Positions 33,221 through 42,069 are shown, counted from the first letter of the stretch. The stretch is 64,000 nucleotides of DNA from Goodfellowiella coeruleoviolacea (GCF_024171785.1 NZ_JAMTCK010000001.1:434134-498133); one strand, 5' to 3'. Notes: generated by a model not told the origin, from the letters alone. Numbers and translations are program-made.

Positions 33221-34015
33221 TCAGGGGATGATGCTGGTCGCCACGCCGCCGTCGACGCGCAGCGCACCGCCGGTGGTGGCCGAGGAGTGCTCGGAGGCCA
33301 GGTAGGTGATGAAGTTGGCGACCTCGTGCGGCCGGATCAGCCGGCCCAGCAGCGAGGTGGGCCGCTCCTCCTGGATGAACCGGCGCTCGGCCTCCTCGAA
33401 GGAGATGCCGGCGCCGACCCGGCTGGCGATGAACTCCTCCACGCCCGGGGTCAGGGTGGGACCGGGCAGCACGCTGTTCACGGTGACCCCGCTCCCGGCC
33501 ACGGCCTGGGCCATGCCCCGGGACACCGCGAGCTGCGCGGTCTTGGTCATCCCGTAGTGCACCATCTCGGTGGGCGTCTGCACGGAGGACTCGCTGCTGA
33601 CGAAGATGACCCGGCCCCAGCCGCGCTCGACCATGCGCGGCGTGTAGTGCCGGGCCAGCCGAACCCCGGAGAGGACGTTCACCTCGAAGAAGCGCTGCCA
33701 CTCCGCGTCGGGGATCTCGAAGACCGGCGTGGCCGAGAAGATCCCGGCGTTGTTCACCAGCACGTCGACGTCGGGCACCTCGGCGACCAGGCTCGCGGCA
33801 CCCGCCGCGGTGGCCACGTCCGCGGCGACGCCCCGCAGTTTCGGGGAGCCGGTGGCCTCGCGCAGCGCGTCCACGGCGCCGGCCACCCGGTCGGCGTCGC
33901 GGCCGTTGACGACCACCTCGGCACCGGCCCTGGCCAGCGCCTCCGCCGTGGCGTAGCCAATACCCGCGGTTGACCCGGTGACCAGCGCGGTGCGTCCACT
34001 CAGGTCGATCTGCAT
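33221..34015 (-). CDS. Short-chain dehydrogenase/reductase
   Basis: A 264-aa classical SDR: ALVTGSTAGIGYATAEAL, VLVNNAGIF, FVSSESSVQ (Ser), YGMTKTAQL (YxxxK) and LRVDGGVATSI. First gene of a two-gene unit with the AKR downstream. The 165 bp upstream (34016-34180) are comparatively AT-rich at 34065-34115 with repeated CTTATT elements, the likely promoter. Confidence 0.92.
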   Translation of the reverse strand: MQIDLSGRTALVTGSTAGIGYATAEALARAGAEVVVNGRDADRVAGAVDALREATGSPKLRGVAADVATAAGAASLVAEVPDVDVLVNNAGIFSATPVFEIPDAEWQRFFEVNVLSGVRLARHYTPRMVERGWGRVIFVSSESSVQTPTEMVHYGMTKTAQLAVSRGMAQAVAGSGVTVNSVLPGPTLTPGVEEFIASRVGAGISFEEAERRFIQEERPTSLLGRLIRPHEVANFITYLASEHSSATTGGALRVDGGVATSIIP

Positions 34016-34180
34016 CAGGGGTCACTCCTCATCGCTCTGCCGGTGGGCGGACCGCCCGCGCCGGCAGCTTATTTGCACACGCGTCTTATTGCCTACGCCG
34101 ACTAACGTATCACGCGGCAGATTCGGGCGCGGCCGGCCGCTGCCCCGGGTGACCGGGTTCACCCTGCTGCTCGCCGTGCG

Positions 34181-34420
34181 TCACCCGGCACCGCCGGAGC
34201 GGCGCAGCGGGGGGATCGACGGCACCTCGGGTGCGTTGTCGATGTCGGCCTGGGTCATCCGGAACTCCGCCGGATAGGCGTCGCGCTGGGTCCGGCGCGC
34301 CGGCTCGGTGGTGCGCCAGGTGTACAGGCAGCGCTGGCACTGCAGCACCTGCCACACCCCGGGAACCGGTGACTCGGCGAGCGTGGCGGTGGTGTCGTGG
34401 TCACAGCGGGGACAGCTCAT
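34181..34420 (-). CDS. vdcD: Non-oxidative hydroxyarylic acid decarboxylase subunit D
   Basis: A 79-aa protein matching VdcD/BsdD: MSCPRCDHDTTATLAESPV with an N-terminal CxxC, CQRCLYTWRTTEPARRT with a second CxxC, and FRMTQADIDNAPEVPSIPP. The four cysteines suggest a zinc knuckle. It is the last gene of the operon that encodes subunits C (UbiD) and B (UbiX). Its job is not fully known, but it is needed for activity in described vanillate/hydroxybenzoate systems. Confidence 0.93.
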   Translation of the reverse strand: MSCPRCDHDTTATLAESPVPGVWQVLQCQRCLYTWRTTEPARRTQRDAYPAEFRMTQADIDNAPEVPSIPPLRRSGGAG

Positions 34421-34448
34421 GCCAGGTCCTCCTTCCGGTGTGGACGGT

Positions 34449-35879
34449 TCAGCCCGCCCTGGCGGCCAGCAGGCGGCGCAGCCGGTCGATCCAGGCCGCG
34501 GCCTCGGGCAGGTCGGTCACCGGCTGGCTGTAGTGCCCCCGGGCGTCCGGCTCGACCGGCGTGGTGGCGTCGATGATCAGCTTGTTGGAGATGCCGGGCG
34601 GCTGCGAGCCGGGGTCCAGCTCCAGCACCGACAGGTTGGGCAGGTTGAGCACGTCGCCGGCCGGGTTGACCTTGGTGGACAGCGCCCACATCACCTGCGG
34701 CAGGTTGAACGGGTCCACGTCCTCGTCGACCACGATGATGACCTTGCAGTAACCGAGTCCGTGCGGGATGGTCAGCGCGCGCATCCCCACCGCCTTGGCG
34801 AAGCCGCCGTAGCGCTTGCCCGTGGCGATGACCGCCAGCAGCCCGTGCGTGTACATCGCGTTGACCGCCCGCACCTCCGGGAAGTCGGCCTTGAGCTGCT
34901 GGTAGATCGGCACGCAGGTGGCCGGCCCGATCAGGTAGTCGATCTCCGTCCACGGCATGCCCAGGTAGAGCGACTCGAACACCGGCCGGTCGCGGAACGA
35001 GATCCGGTCCACCCGCACCACCGTCATGTTGCGGCCACCCGAGTAGTGGCCGGTGAACTCGCCGAACGGGCCCTCGATCTCCCGCCTGCGGCCCTCGATG
35101 ACCCCCTCCAGCACCACCTCGGCGCCCCACGGGACGTCGAAACCGGTGAGCGGGGCGGTGGCGATCGGCGCGGGCGCGCCGCGCAGCGCGCCGGCCATCT
35201 CGTACTCGGACTGGTCGTAGGCCAGCGGGGTGCCCCCGACGATGCTGATGATCGGGTCGTTGCCCACGGCGATGGCCACCGGCAGGTCCGCGCCGTTCTC
35301 CTCGGCCTTGCGCAGGTGCAGCGCGATGTCGTGCATGGGCACCGGTTGCAGGCCCAGCTTGGCGCGGCCCTTGACCTCGATCCGGTACACGCCGACGTTC
35401 TGCTTGTCGAAGTTGTCCGGCTCGTCGGGATCGCGGGAGACGACCACGGCCTTGTCGATGTAGAACCCGCCGTCACCGTCGTTGAGCCGGAACAGCGGCA
35501 GCACCTCGAACACGTCCACCTCCCCGCCGGTGCGCGTGTTGCGCGCCCACCCGGGATCGGCGCGCCGCTCCGGCGGGACCGGGAAGGTCTCCCAGCGGCG
35601 GATGAACTCCGCGACCTGTTCCTTGACCGCGGTGTCGGCCGGCAGGTCCAGGGCGAGGGCGTGGTTGGCCCAGGAACCGTGCACGTTGAGGGCGATCCGG
35701 GCGTCGGTGAACCCGGTGACGTTGTCGAAGTACAGCGCGGGCGCGTTCTCGCCGAGCCGGGCCACGGCGTTGGCCGCCGCCCCCAGGTCCGGCTCGGGCG
35801 CGACCTCGTCGCTGATCCGCAGCAACTGCCCGGCCGCGTCGAGCACGTCCAGGAACGAGCGCAGGTCGTCGTGGGGCAT
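34449..35879 (-). CDS. vdcC: UbiD-family hydroxyarylic acid decarboxylase (subunit C)
   Basis: A 476-aa prenylated-FMN-dependent decarboxylase. It has IAVGNDPIISIVGGTPL, the catalytic EIEGPFGEFTGHYSG (Glu/Glu pair with the upstream Arg), LPQVMWALSTKVNP and a C-terminal LIIDATTPVEPDARG typical of the vanillate/4-hydroxybenzoate decarboxylases. It converts hydroxyaryl carboxylates to phenols, reversible in this group. Neighbours D (downstream) and UbiX (upstream) give the complete BCD set. Substrate, such as vanillate or 4-hydroxybenzoate, cannot be told apart here. Confidence 0.94.
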   Translation of the reverse strand: MPHDDLRSFLDVLDAAGQLLRISDEVAPEPDLGAAANAVARLGENAPALYFDNVTGFTDARIALNVHGSWANHALALDLPADTAVKEQVAEFIRRWETFPVPPERRADPGWARNTRTGGEVDVFEVLPLFRLNDGDGGFYIDKAVVVSRDPDEPDNFDKQNVGVYRIEVKGRAKLGLQPVPMHDIALHLRKAEENGADLPVAIAVGNDPIISIVGGTPLAYDQSEYEMAGALRGAPAPIATAPLTGFDVPWGAEVVLEGVIEGRRREIEGPFGEFTGHYSGGRNMTVVRVDRISFRDRPVFESLYLGMPWTEIDYLIGPATCVPIYQQLKADFPEVRAVNAMYTHGLLAVIATGKRYGGFAKAVGMRALTIPHGLGYCKVIIVVDEDVDPFNLPQVMWALSTKVNPAGDVLNLPNLSVLELDPGSQPPGISNKLIIDATTPVEPDARGHYSQPVTDLPEAAAWIDRLRRLLAARAG

Positions 35880-35906
35880 CAGGGTCCTCCTTGGACTTCC
35901 GCCGGC

Positions 35907-36503
35907 TCAGCCGCGATCGCTCGGGCGGTCCCGCCGGGCCTCGGCCAGGCCGGCCCACCGGCGCGCGGTCGGCGTGGCCAGGTCGAACTGGTCGAGCACC
36001 CGGACCACCACGTGGTCCACGATGTCGTCGACGGTTCGCGGGTGGTTGTAGAACGCGGGCACGGGCGGCACGATCCGCACCCCCATCCGGGCCAGCGCGA
36101 GCATGTTCTCCAGGTGGATCTCGCTCAGCGGGGTCTCCCTGGGCACCAGCACCAGCCGGCGCCCCTCCTTGAGCACCACGTCCGCCGCCCGGCCGAGCAG
36201 GCCGGCCGCGTACCCGGAGCGGATCCCGGCAAGCGTTTTCATGCTGCACGGCACGACGACCATGCCGTCCGTGCGGAACGATCCCGAGGAGATGGCCGCC
36301 GCCTGGTCCGCGCTGCCGTACACCACGTCGGCGAGCCCGGCCACCTCCCGCTGCGAGTAGGGCGTCTCCAGTTCGATGGTGGTGCGCGCCCACCGGCTCA
36401 GCACCAGATGCGTCTCCACGTCCGCCATCCGGCGCAGCACCGTGAGCAGCCGCACCCCCAGCCGGGCGCCCGTCGCCCCGGTCATTCCCACGATGAGTCG
36501 CAC
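35907..36503 (-). CDS. vdcB: UbiX-family flavin prenyltransferase (subunit B)
   Basis: A 198-aa flavin prenyltransferase making prFMN for the UbiD partner: VGMTGATGARLGVRLL at the N-terminus, MVVVPCSMKTLAGIRSGYA, LKEGRRLVLVPRETPLSEIHLENM (prenyl-phosphate-binding Lys/Arg/Glu) and PPVPAFYNHPRTVDDIV. GTG at 36503 is behind GGTGAGGAC. All usual residues are in place, unlike the second copy at 36887-37522. Confidence 0.93.
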   Translation of the reverse strand: MRLIVGMTGATGARLGVRLLTVLRRMADVETHLVLSRWARTTIELETPYSQREVAGLADVVYGSADQAAAISSGSFRTDGMVVVPCSMKTLAGIRSGYAAGLLGRAADVVLKEGRRLVLVPRETPLSEIHLENMLALARMGVRIVPPVPAFYNHPRTVDDIVDHVVVRVLDQFDLATPTARRWAGLAEARRDRPSDRG

Positions 36504-36510
36504 GCCGTCC

Positions 36511-36837
36511 TCACCCCGGCCCGCCCTCGACCGCCGAACCGGTGTGCCCCGGCCGGCCGCGGCGGTGGGTGAAGCGCCACTGGTGCGGCGGCCGGGCGAC
36601 CAGCTCGACCGGTGGATCGGGAACCACGGTGGGCGCGCCGGCGAAGCGCGCGATGAGCACCACCCGGTGCTGCTCGCCGGTGTAGACGTCGACGCGCCGG
36701 CACCCGGGCTGGTCGGCCAGGTCCGGGAACACGGCCAGGTCGAGCCAGTCCAGCAGGTCGTCGAGCCGGTCCGGGTGGGCGCGCACCTCCCACATGAGCG
36801 TGTCCGGCACGGGTCCATCCACAGTGGATTCGGGCAT
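36511..36837 (-). CDS. ABM/dimeric ferredoxin-like fold protein in the decarboxylase operon
   Basis: A 108-aa protein: LMWEVRAHPDRLDDLLDWLD, GCRRVDVYTGEQHRVVLIARF, and a Pro/Arg-rich tail. The pattern of strand, helix, strand resembles antibiotic biosynthesis monooxygenase-like/Dabb small proteins. It lies between the two UbiX genes with 7 bp to the next, so it belongs to the same transcript. Function not known; it could be a metabolite-handling enzyme. Confidence 0.7.
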   Translation of the reverse strand: MPESTVDGPVPDTLMWEVRAHPDRLDDLLDWLDLAVFPDLADQPGCRRVDVYTGEQHRVVLIARFAGAPTVVPDPPVELVARPPHQWRFTHRRGRPGHTGSAVEGGPG

Positions 36838-36886
36838 GGCGGCTCCCTGGTGGTCGTGGTGGCTGGGCTGCCCGCTCCCTCGGCGG

Positions 36887-37522
36887 CTACCGCTGGCCGA
36901 CCCGTTCCCGGTGCGCCGCCGTGCCCGGCACGTCCCACACGTAGTAGTCGGTCTGGTCCAGCCCGAGGAAACCCAGCAGCCGCGCGGTGAACTCCTCGAA
37001 CATCTGGTCCACGGTCTGCGGCACGTTGTAGTAGGTCGGGATCATCGGGTACACCACCGCGCCCGCCTCGGTCACCTGGGTCATGTTGCGCAGGTGGATC
37101 AGGTTGAACGGGGTCTCCCGGACGCACAGCACCAGCCGGTGGCGTTCCTTCAGGCACACGTCGGCCGCCCGTTCGATCAACGTGTTCGCCTGGCCCTGCG
37201 CGATCCGGGCCAGCGCGCCCAGCGCGCACGGCACCACCACCATGCCCCAGAACGGGTAGCTGCCGGACGAGGGCGGCCCGGCCGGCTCCCGGTCCGGGTC
37301 CCAGCAGGCGACCTTGGGTGACTGACCGCCCAGCAGCGTGCTGACCGGGTCGTCGGTCTCCGCCCCGCCGAACTCGTGGGCGAGCAGCTTGCGCCCGTTC
37401 GCCGACACCATCAGGTCTACGTGTCCCACCCGGTCGTCCCGGACCAGTGCGGACAGCACGTACCGTGCCATGCGGGTACCGCCCGCCCCGGTCACTGCCA
37501 TCGCCAGCCGGCGCTGCTCCAT
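36887..37522 (-). CDS. Second, divergent UbiX-like flavoprotein
   Basis: A 211-aa paralogue of the flavin prenyltransferase. It retains CLKERHRLVLCVRETPFNLI and PMIPTYYNVPQTVDQMFEEF, but the nucleotide-binding start reads AVTGAGGTRMARYVL instead of GxTGAxGxxxG, and the PCSMKT segment is VVVPCALGALARIAQG, losing the Ser and Lys. It may not prenylate FMN and may be a carrier, chaperone or cysteine-decarboxylase-like flavoprotein. First gene of the operon, ATG at 37522 with GGGAGGTG 7 nt upstream. Confidence 0.85.
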   Translation of the reverse strand: MEQRRLAMAVTGAGGTRMARYVLSALVRDDRVGHVDLMVSANGRKLLAHEFGGAETDDPVSTLLGGQSPKVACWDPDREPAGPPSSGSYPFWGMVVVPCALGALARIAQGQANTLIERAADVCLKERHRLVLCVRETPFNLIHLRNMTQVTEAGAVVYPMIPTYYNVPQTVDQMFEEFTARLLGFLGLDQTDYYVWDVPGTAAHRERVGQR

Positions 37523-37843
37523 CGCGCACACCTCCCGCTGTCGGAGTGCCCGATTGGGACGGTGGTACACGCCGATGTGGACAGTGCGGGCGGATTGGCG
37601 GTGTTCGGACGGCTGGGTGACCGCGCGCGGGTGAGGCGGGTGCGGCGCGAATATGGCGCGGACCGTCGTCGCACCCGCTGGCTCCCACTCCGCCGCCACC
37701 CGAGCCGGTTCCAGACGAGGCAGCACGCCACCGGCTGACATGTCCTCGAGTGGGTGGAACTCACACAATCCGACCAGGTCCGTTTGACGCCACCCGAACG
37801 GCAGAATTTAGGGCCGCGGAGGCGCCACACACGTCTCCCTCAA
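37523..37843. other. Intergenic region upstream of the decarboxylase operon (321 bp)
   Basis: It separates the operon start at 37522 from the 3' end of the DUF2750 gene. It contains the inverted repeat above and becomes less GC-rich from about 37740 on. No convincing gene, RNA or terminator; the operon promoter should be here. Confidence 0.4.
37636..37678. promoter_or_regulatory. Inverted repeat upstream of the decarboxylase operon
   Basis: GCGGGTGCG (37636-37644) and CGCACCCGC (37670-37678) are perfect 9-bp arms around a 25-nt loop, about 115-155 bp upstream of the operon start. A candidate operator; no dedicated regulator gene is adjacent. Confidence 0.4.
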
Positions 37844-38245
37844 CTATCGCTTCACCATACGCCGCACAAGCCGAAGAAGAACACCAGGATCCGCCACGAC
37901 CGCGAACACGTCACCAACTGGAAATATTCCAACCCTGATTCCTTCATCTCGGAGTTGCGGCAACACCTTGTTCACCCAACGATCCAGCGAAATCACGATA
38001 GGACCTTCCCCCGACTCGCGTTCACCTTCGGGATAGCAGCGCGCGGCAAACTCCGGATGCGACCAAAAGGCGATGGTGGTGTTACCTTCCTCGTCTTCCC
38101 AGAGCAGCGTATCCTCACCCAGCCCCCAGGAGCAGACCGCCCCTTGCGCCAGCACACGATCCAAAAAGTACTTCTCTCGCTCCTTTCCAGACAGGGACAT
38201 CTGCCGCAAGTCAGCTGCAGTCAACTCGGGAAATCCTTGAGCCAT
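37844..38245 (-). CDS. DUF2750-type protein, candidate immunity-like gene
   Basis: A 133-aa acidic soluble protein: KEREKYFLDRVLAQGAVCSWG, DTLLWEDEEGNTTIAFWSHP, AARCYPEGERESGEG, DRWVNKVLPQLRDEGIRVGIFP. I recognise DUF2750. Its base composition is clearly lower in GC than the flanking genes, hinting at transfer. The ATG at 38245 has no strong ribosome binding site. Eight bp upstream is the stop of a frame ending in HETQHRYYDLRKRLCG..., typical spacing of a toxin gene before its immunity gene. Function unknown. Confidence 0.75.
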   Translation of the reverse strand: MAQGFPELTAADLRQMSLSGKEREKYFLDRVLAQGAVCSWGLGEDTLLWEDEEGNTTIAFWSHPEFAARCYPEGERESGEGPIVISLDRWVNKVLPQLRDEGIRVGIFPVGDVFAVVADPGVLLRLVRRMVKR

Positions 38246-38253
38246 GTCCAACA

Positions 38254-38337
38254 CTAGCAATTAATCCTTTTCTTGCCGCACAGCCTCTTCCTCAGATCAT
38301 AATATCTGTGTTGCGTCTCATGCGGCGACACCGGCCG
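38254..38337 (-). pseudogene. Possible 3' remnant of a secreted-toxin gene
   Basis: On the minus strand a frame reads RPVSPHETQHRYYDLRKRLC then GKKRINC and stops at TAG 38254-38256. The basic, aromatic end looks like the C-terminus of a polymorphic toxin nuclease, and its position 8 bp ahead of the DUF2750 gene fits a toxin-immunity pair. Upstream the frame has no recognisable protein, so only the tail would remain. Weak, because it is short. Confidence 0.25.
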
Positions 38338-38386
38338 CGGGACCGGGCAGCTGTACCCGAATCCTCGTGCAGTTTCATGGAGGCAC

Positions 38387-38545
38387 CTACGAGCACGCTG
38401 GCAACCAGGGACTCCCGGCGTCCTTTTTTCTGACACACAAGGTTCTCTGTGTAAAAACCGCCCGGCTCGGGTCGAGCGCATTCACCCCACTGATCACCAG
38501 AACCGTGACCAGCAGTACCGACAACCACCGACGCCGCGACGTCAC
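38387..38545 (-). CDS. 52-aa putative exported small protein
   Basis: A GTG at 38545 opens a 52-codon frame to TAG at 38387-38389: basic MTSRRRW, hydrophobic LSVLLVTVLVISGVNA, then a polar part with two cysteines (TLCVRKKDAG, LPACS). This is the layout of a signal peptide or membrane anchor with a short secreted tail. An in-frame stop 15 nt upstream leaves only this GTG as start, preceded by a weak GGTGG. No similarity recognised; may be a genuine small gene or chance. Confidence 0.4.
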   Translation of the reverse strand: MTSRRRWLSVLLVTVLVISGVNALDPSRAVFTQRTLCVRKKDAGSPWLPACS

Positions 38546-38731
38546 GGCGTGCCACCGTCAGACGCGGGCAGCACGGAACACGGCCGCACGGCCCATCTGG
38601 AGGACTCCCCCGGTTCAGCCGCGATCCCCCGACAGACCACGCGATCGCCGCAAACGCGGGAGATGGTCAGCAACACAGGTAGTGGAAACGTCCAAACGGC
38701 GTCACCACGCCCCGCCGACGGCGACCAGCTC

Positions 38732-40297
38732 TCAGCGGGCCGCGCCGCCGTGCCGGGCCAGCAGCGCGCGCTTGTCCGGCTTGCCGTTGGCCGTCTGCGG
38801 CACGTCCCGGATGACCGTCAGGTGGCTCGGCACGTTGATCTCACCCAGTTCGGTGCGCACCAACGCGGCCAGCGCGACCGGGTCGGGCACGGTCTGGCCG
38901 GCCGGGACCACGAACGCGTGGATGGCCTCGCCGGTCCGCTCGTCGGGCACGCCGAGCACGTACGCCTGGTCGACGTCGGGGTGGGTGGCCAGCACCCGCT
39001 CGATGGGGCCGGCGTGGCAGAGCTGCGCGTTGACGATGATCACGTCGCGGGTGCGGCCCCGCAGCTGCAGCAGCCCGTGCCGGTCGGTGCGGCCGAGGTC
39101 GCGGGTGCGCAGCCAGCCGCCGGACAGCACCTCGGCGGTGTGCTCCGGGTCGTTCCAGTAGCCGGACATCATGTGCGGGCAGCGCACCCAGATCTCCCCG
39201 ACCTCCCCGTCGGCGACCGGTGTTTCGTCCTCGGCGCGGATGCTCACCTCGACGTCCGGGTGTGGCCGGCCCACCGACGCCAGGGCGGCGTCACCGTGCG
39301 CGGCCACGTGCTCGGGGCTGAGCAGGGAGATCATCCCCAGTTCGGTCTGCCCGTAGTCCTGGTACAGCACCGGGCCCAGCGCGGTCAGCGCCTCCTGGTA
39401 GCGGCGCGGGCTGACCGGGGAGCCGGACACCACCAGCGCGCGCAGGCAGCTGACGTCCACGGGCCGCTGGCGCAGCTCGTCCAGCATCGCGTACAACCGG
39501 GGCACCGGCAGGATCGCGGCGGTGATCCGGTACCGCGCGATGGCGTGCGGGAACAGCGGGGCGGTGCTGTCCTCGGGGATGACCGCGGTGCCGCCGCCGA
39601 GCAGGCACCGCAGCACGTAGTCCAGGATCACGGCGCTGGCCAGGGTGCCGGACAGCAGGTAGCGCTCGGCCGCCGCCATCAGGGTGGCGTCCTCGGCCGC
39701 CCACTGGTCCGGCTGCCGGCACCAGCGGGCACTCAGCGCCCGGTAGGTCTGCGCGCAGCCCTTGGGCAGCCCGGTGCTCCCACTGGTGTAGACCAGACGG
39801 GCGACATCGTCCGGCCGGCCGCCGGCGAGCAGCGGCTCGGTGGCGTCCACCTCGGCGGCCAGCACGTCGACCGCGCCGGCACCGGGGCCCAGCGACAGCA
39901 CCGGCAGCTGGTTGCCCGGTCCCAGGCGCGCCACCTGGTCCGGTCCGTCGACCACGGCCACGTCGATGTCGGCGGCGAGCACGTGGGCCCGCTGCCGGTC
40001 CGACAGTCCCGGCGACACCCCCACCACCCGGGCGCCCAGGATGAACGCGGCGACGTAGGCGGCGAACGCCTCCGGGGTGACCGAGGTGAGCACGGCCACG
40101 CCAGTGCCCGCGCCGACGCCGGCGCGGCGCATCCCGGCGACCGCCGCGCGCACGAGGTCCAGCAGTTCGCGCCGGGACACGCGCCTGCTCCCGTGCTCGA
40201 ACGCGACCGCGTCCGGTCGTGCCCGCAGTTCGTCCACAAGAGACTGTGGAAAGACCCGCTGTGGCACGCCGGGCGTGCCGTGCCTGCCGTCGCTCAC
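38732..40297 (-). CDS. AMP-dependent acyl/aryl-CoA ligase or adenylating enzyme
   Basis: A 521-aa ANL-superfamily enzyme that activates a carboxylate with ATP: LVYTSGSTGLPKGC (A3), SGSPVSPRRYQEA, YQDYGQTELG (A5), GEIWVRCPHMMSGYW, GWLRTRDLG (A7), LRGRTRDVIIVN (A8) and PQTANGKPDKRAL with the catalytic Lys (A10). No carrier-protein domain is fused. Divergent from the oxidoreductase operon at 40487, suggesting the same pathway. The substrate is not readable. Confidence 0.9.
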   Translation of the reverse strand: MSDGRHGTPGVPQRVFPQSLVDELRARPDAVAFEHGSRRVSRRELLDLVRAAVAGMRRAGVGAGTGVAVLTSVTPEAFAAYVAAFILGARVVGVSPGLSDRQRAHVLAADIDVAVVDGPDQVARLGPGNQLPVLSLGPGAGAVDVLAAEVDATEPLLAGGRPDDVARLVYTSGSTGLPKGCAQTYRALSARWCRQPDQWAAEDATLMAAAERYLLSGTLASAVILDYVLRCLLGGGTAVIPEDSTAPLFPHAIARYRITAAILPVPRLYAMLDELRQRPVDVSCLRALVVSGSPVSPRRYQEALTALGPVLYQDYGQTELGMISLLSPEHVAAHGDAALASVGRPHPDVEVSIRAEDETPVADGEVGEIWVRCPHMMSGYWNDPEHTAEVLSGGWLRTRDLGRTDRHGLLQLRGRTRDVIIVNAQLCHAGPIERVLATHPDVDQAYVLGVPDERTGEAIHAFVVPAGQTVPDPVALAALVRTELGEINVPSHLTVIRDVPQTANGKPDKRALLARHGGAAR

Positions 40298-40486
40298 CGC
40301 ACCACGCTACCCGGAAGTGGGTCGGTCGGCGCAAGACCCGGGCGCCATTTCCCTTGTGTCCCACGGCTTTCGGCCCCGACGGGCAGTCAGGCCGATGCCG
40401 GCGCCGGTTCTGATATTCGCTTGAGAATTCTCGGCCATCATTCGGCTGGGTCCTTCCCAACCCGTTGGCACGACGTGGAGGTTGGC

Positions 40487-42067
40487 ATGTCAGAGGAGAT
40501 CCTGGACTACCTGGTCGTCGGCGCTGGCCCAGCAGGCCTACAACTGGGTTACCTCCTCCAGCAGCGGAACCGGAACTACCTGATCCTGGAGGCCGGTTCC
40601 GCACCAGGAACCTTCTTCCGCACCTACCCCCGGCACCGCCAGCTGATCTCCAGCAACAAGCCGCACACCGGTACCACCGACCCCGAGCTGAACCTGCGGA
40701 TGGACTGGAACTCGCTGCTGTCGGACAACCCGGAACTGCTGTTCACCCGCTACAGCGAGCGCTACTTCCCGCCGGCCGACGACATGGTGCGCTACCTGGC
40801 CGACTTCGCCGAGGCCAACCAGCTGCGCATCCAGTACGACACCCGGGTGGTGCGGGTGGACCGGGACGGTGTCTTCCAGCTGACCGACGCGCGCGGCCGG
40901 ACCCACCGGGCCGCCCGGCTGGTCGTCGCCACCGGTGTCGGCCAGCTGTACCTGCCGCCGATCCCGGGCATCGAGACGGTCGAGCACTACGACACCGTCA
41001 CCGTCGATCCGGCGGACTTCGTCGACCAGCGGGTGCTCATCATCGGCAAGGGGAACTCGGCCTTCGAGACCGCCGACAACCTGATCGAGACCGCCGCGGT
41101 CATCCACGTGGGTGGCCCCAGCTCGGTCCGGCTGGCCTGGAAAACCCACTACGTGGGCCACCTGCGCGCGGTGAACAACAACTTCCTGGACACCTACCAG
41201 CTCAAGTCGCAGAACGCCATCCTGGACGGCCACGTCCAGCGCATCGACCGGGACGGGGACGGCTACCTGGTCAGCTTCAGCTTCTCCAGGGCCAACGAGG
41301 TCGTCAAGCAGCTGCGCTACGACCGCGTCATCGCCTGCACCGGTTTCCGGTTCGACGCCTCGATCTTCGCCGACACCGCGCGGCCGGAACTGGTCATCAA
41401 GGACCGCTTCCCGGCCCAGACCCCGGAATGGGAGTCAACCACCGTGCCCGACCTCTACTTCGCCGGAACCCTCATGCAGCAGCGCGACTTCAAGAAGGGC
41501 ACCAGCGGCTTCATCCACGGCTTCCGCTACTCCGTGCGGGCGCTGCACCACGTCCTGGAGAAGAAGTACCACGGCGTCGACTGGCCCAGCCGGACCATCG
41601 CGCGCGATCCGGCCGCGCTGGCCGACGCGGTGCTGGCCAGGGTCAACCGCACCTCCGCGCTGTGGCAGCAGTTCGGCGTGCTCGGCGATGTGGTCACCGT
41701 CGACCGCGACGGTGCCGCCTACCGCGAGGAACTGCCCGTGGACTACGTGCCCGCCAGTGACTACGGCAAGGCCGAGGACCACTTCGTGATCACCCTGGAG
41801 TACGGCCCGGACCACGACAAGGTCGACCCGTTCGACATCTCGGTGAGCCGCATCGCCCAGGACGACGCCGGGCGCGCGCACGACGCCGCCTACCTGCACC
41901 CGGTGGTGCGGCACTACCACCGGGGCGAACTCGCCGGCGTGCACCACGTGGCCGAGAACCTGGAGAACGAGTGGGACAAGCCCACCGCGCACCGCCAGCC
42001 GCTGGTGGAGTTCTTCGCCCGCCAGCTGGCCGGGTCGGCCGCGGCGGTGTCCACAGTGGAGGCCTAG
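40487..42067 (+). CDS. FAD-dependent oxidoreductase/monooxygenase (FOXRED2-like)
   Basis: A 526-aa flavoprotein with two dinucleotide sites: YLVVGAGPAGLQLGYLLQQ for FAD and VLIIGKGNSAFETADNLIE for NAD(P)H, plus VPDLYFAGTLMQQRDFKKG and FIHGFRYSVRALHH near the C-terminal half. It resembles the FOXRED2/flavin monooxygenase group with an additional ~130-aa C-terminal part. Start ATG 40487 with GTGGAGG upstream. Stop is 2 bp ahead of the next gene. May hydroxylate an amine or a carbon; not determined. Confidence 0.88.
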   Translation: MSEEILDYLVVGAGPAGLQLGYLLQQRNRNYLILEAGSAPGTFFRTYPRHRQLISSNKPHTGTTDPELNLRMDWNSLLSDNPELLFTRYSERYFPPADDMVRYLADFAEANQLRIQYDTRVVRVDRDGVFQLTDARGRTHRAARLVVATGVGQLYLPPIPGIETVEHYDTVTVDPADFVDQRVLIIGKGNSAFETADNLIETAAVIHVGGPSSVRLAWKTHYVGHLRAVNNNFLDTYQLKSQNAILDGHVQRIDRDGDGYLVSFSFSRANEVVKQLRYDRVIACTGFRFDASIFADTARPELVIKDRFPAQTPEWESTTVPDLYFAGTLMQQRDFKKGTSGFIHGFRYSVRALHHVLEKKYHGVDWPSRTIARDPAALADAVLARVNRTSALWQQFGVLGDVVTVDRDGAAYREELPVDYVPASDYGKAEDHFVITLEYGPDHDKVDPFDISVSRIAQDDAGRAHDAAYLHPVVRHYHRGELAGVHHVAENLENEWDKPTAHRQPLVEFFARQLAGSAAAVSTVEA

Positions 42068-42069
42068 GC

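Larger units (their letters stand above)
38246..38731. other. Lower-GC gap between DUF2750 gene and AMP-ligase gene
   Basis: Nearly 490 bp with only the two weak minus-strand elements above. The composition (runs such as CCTTTTTTC at about 38422 and TAAAAACC near 38452) differs from the rest of the window. Nothing else supported; 38546-38731 is ordinary GC-rich sequence without a gene. Confidence 0.35.

Noticed and set aside
38292-38555. 87-aa minus-strand frame
   Set aside because: It overlaps the 52-codon frame in another register; the shorter one has the signal-peptide layout, while this one has no recognisable feature.
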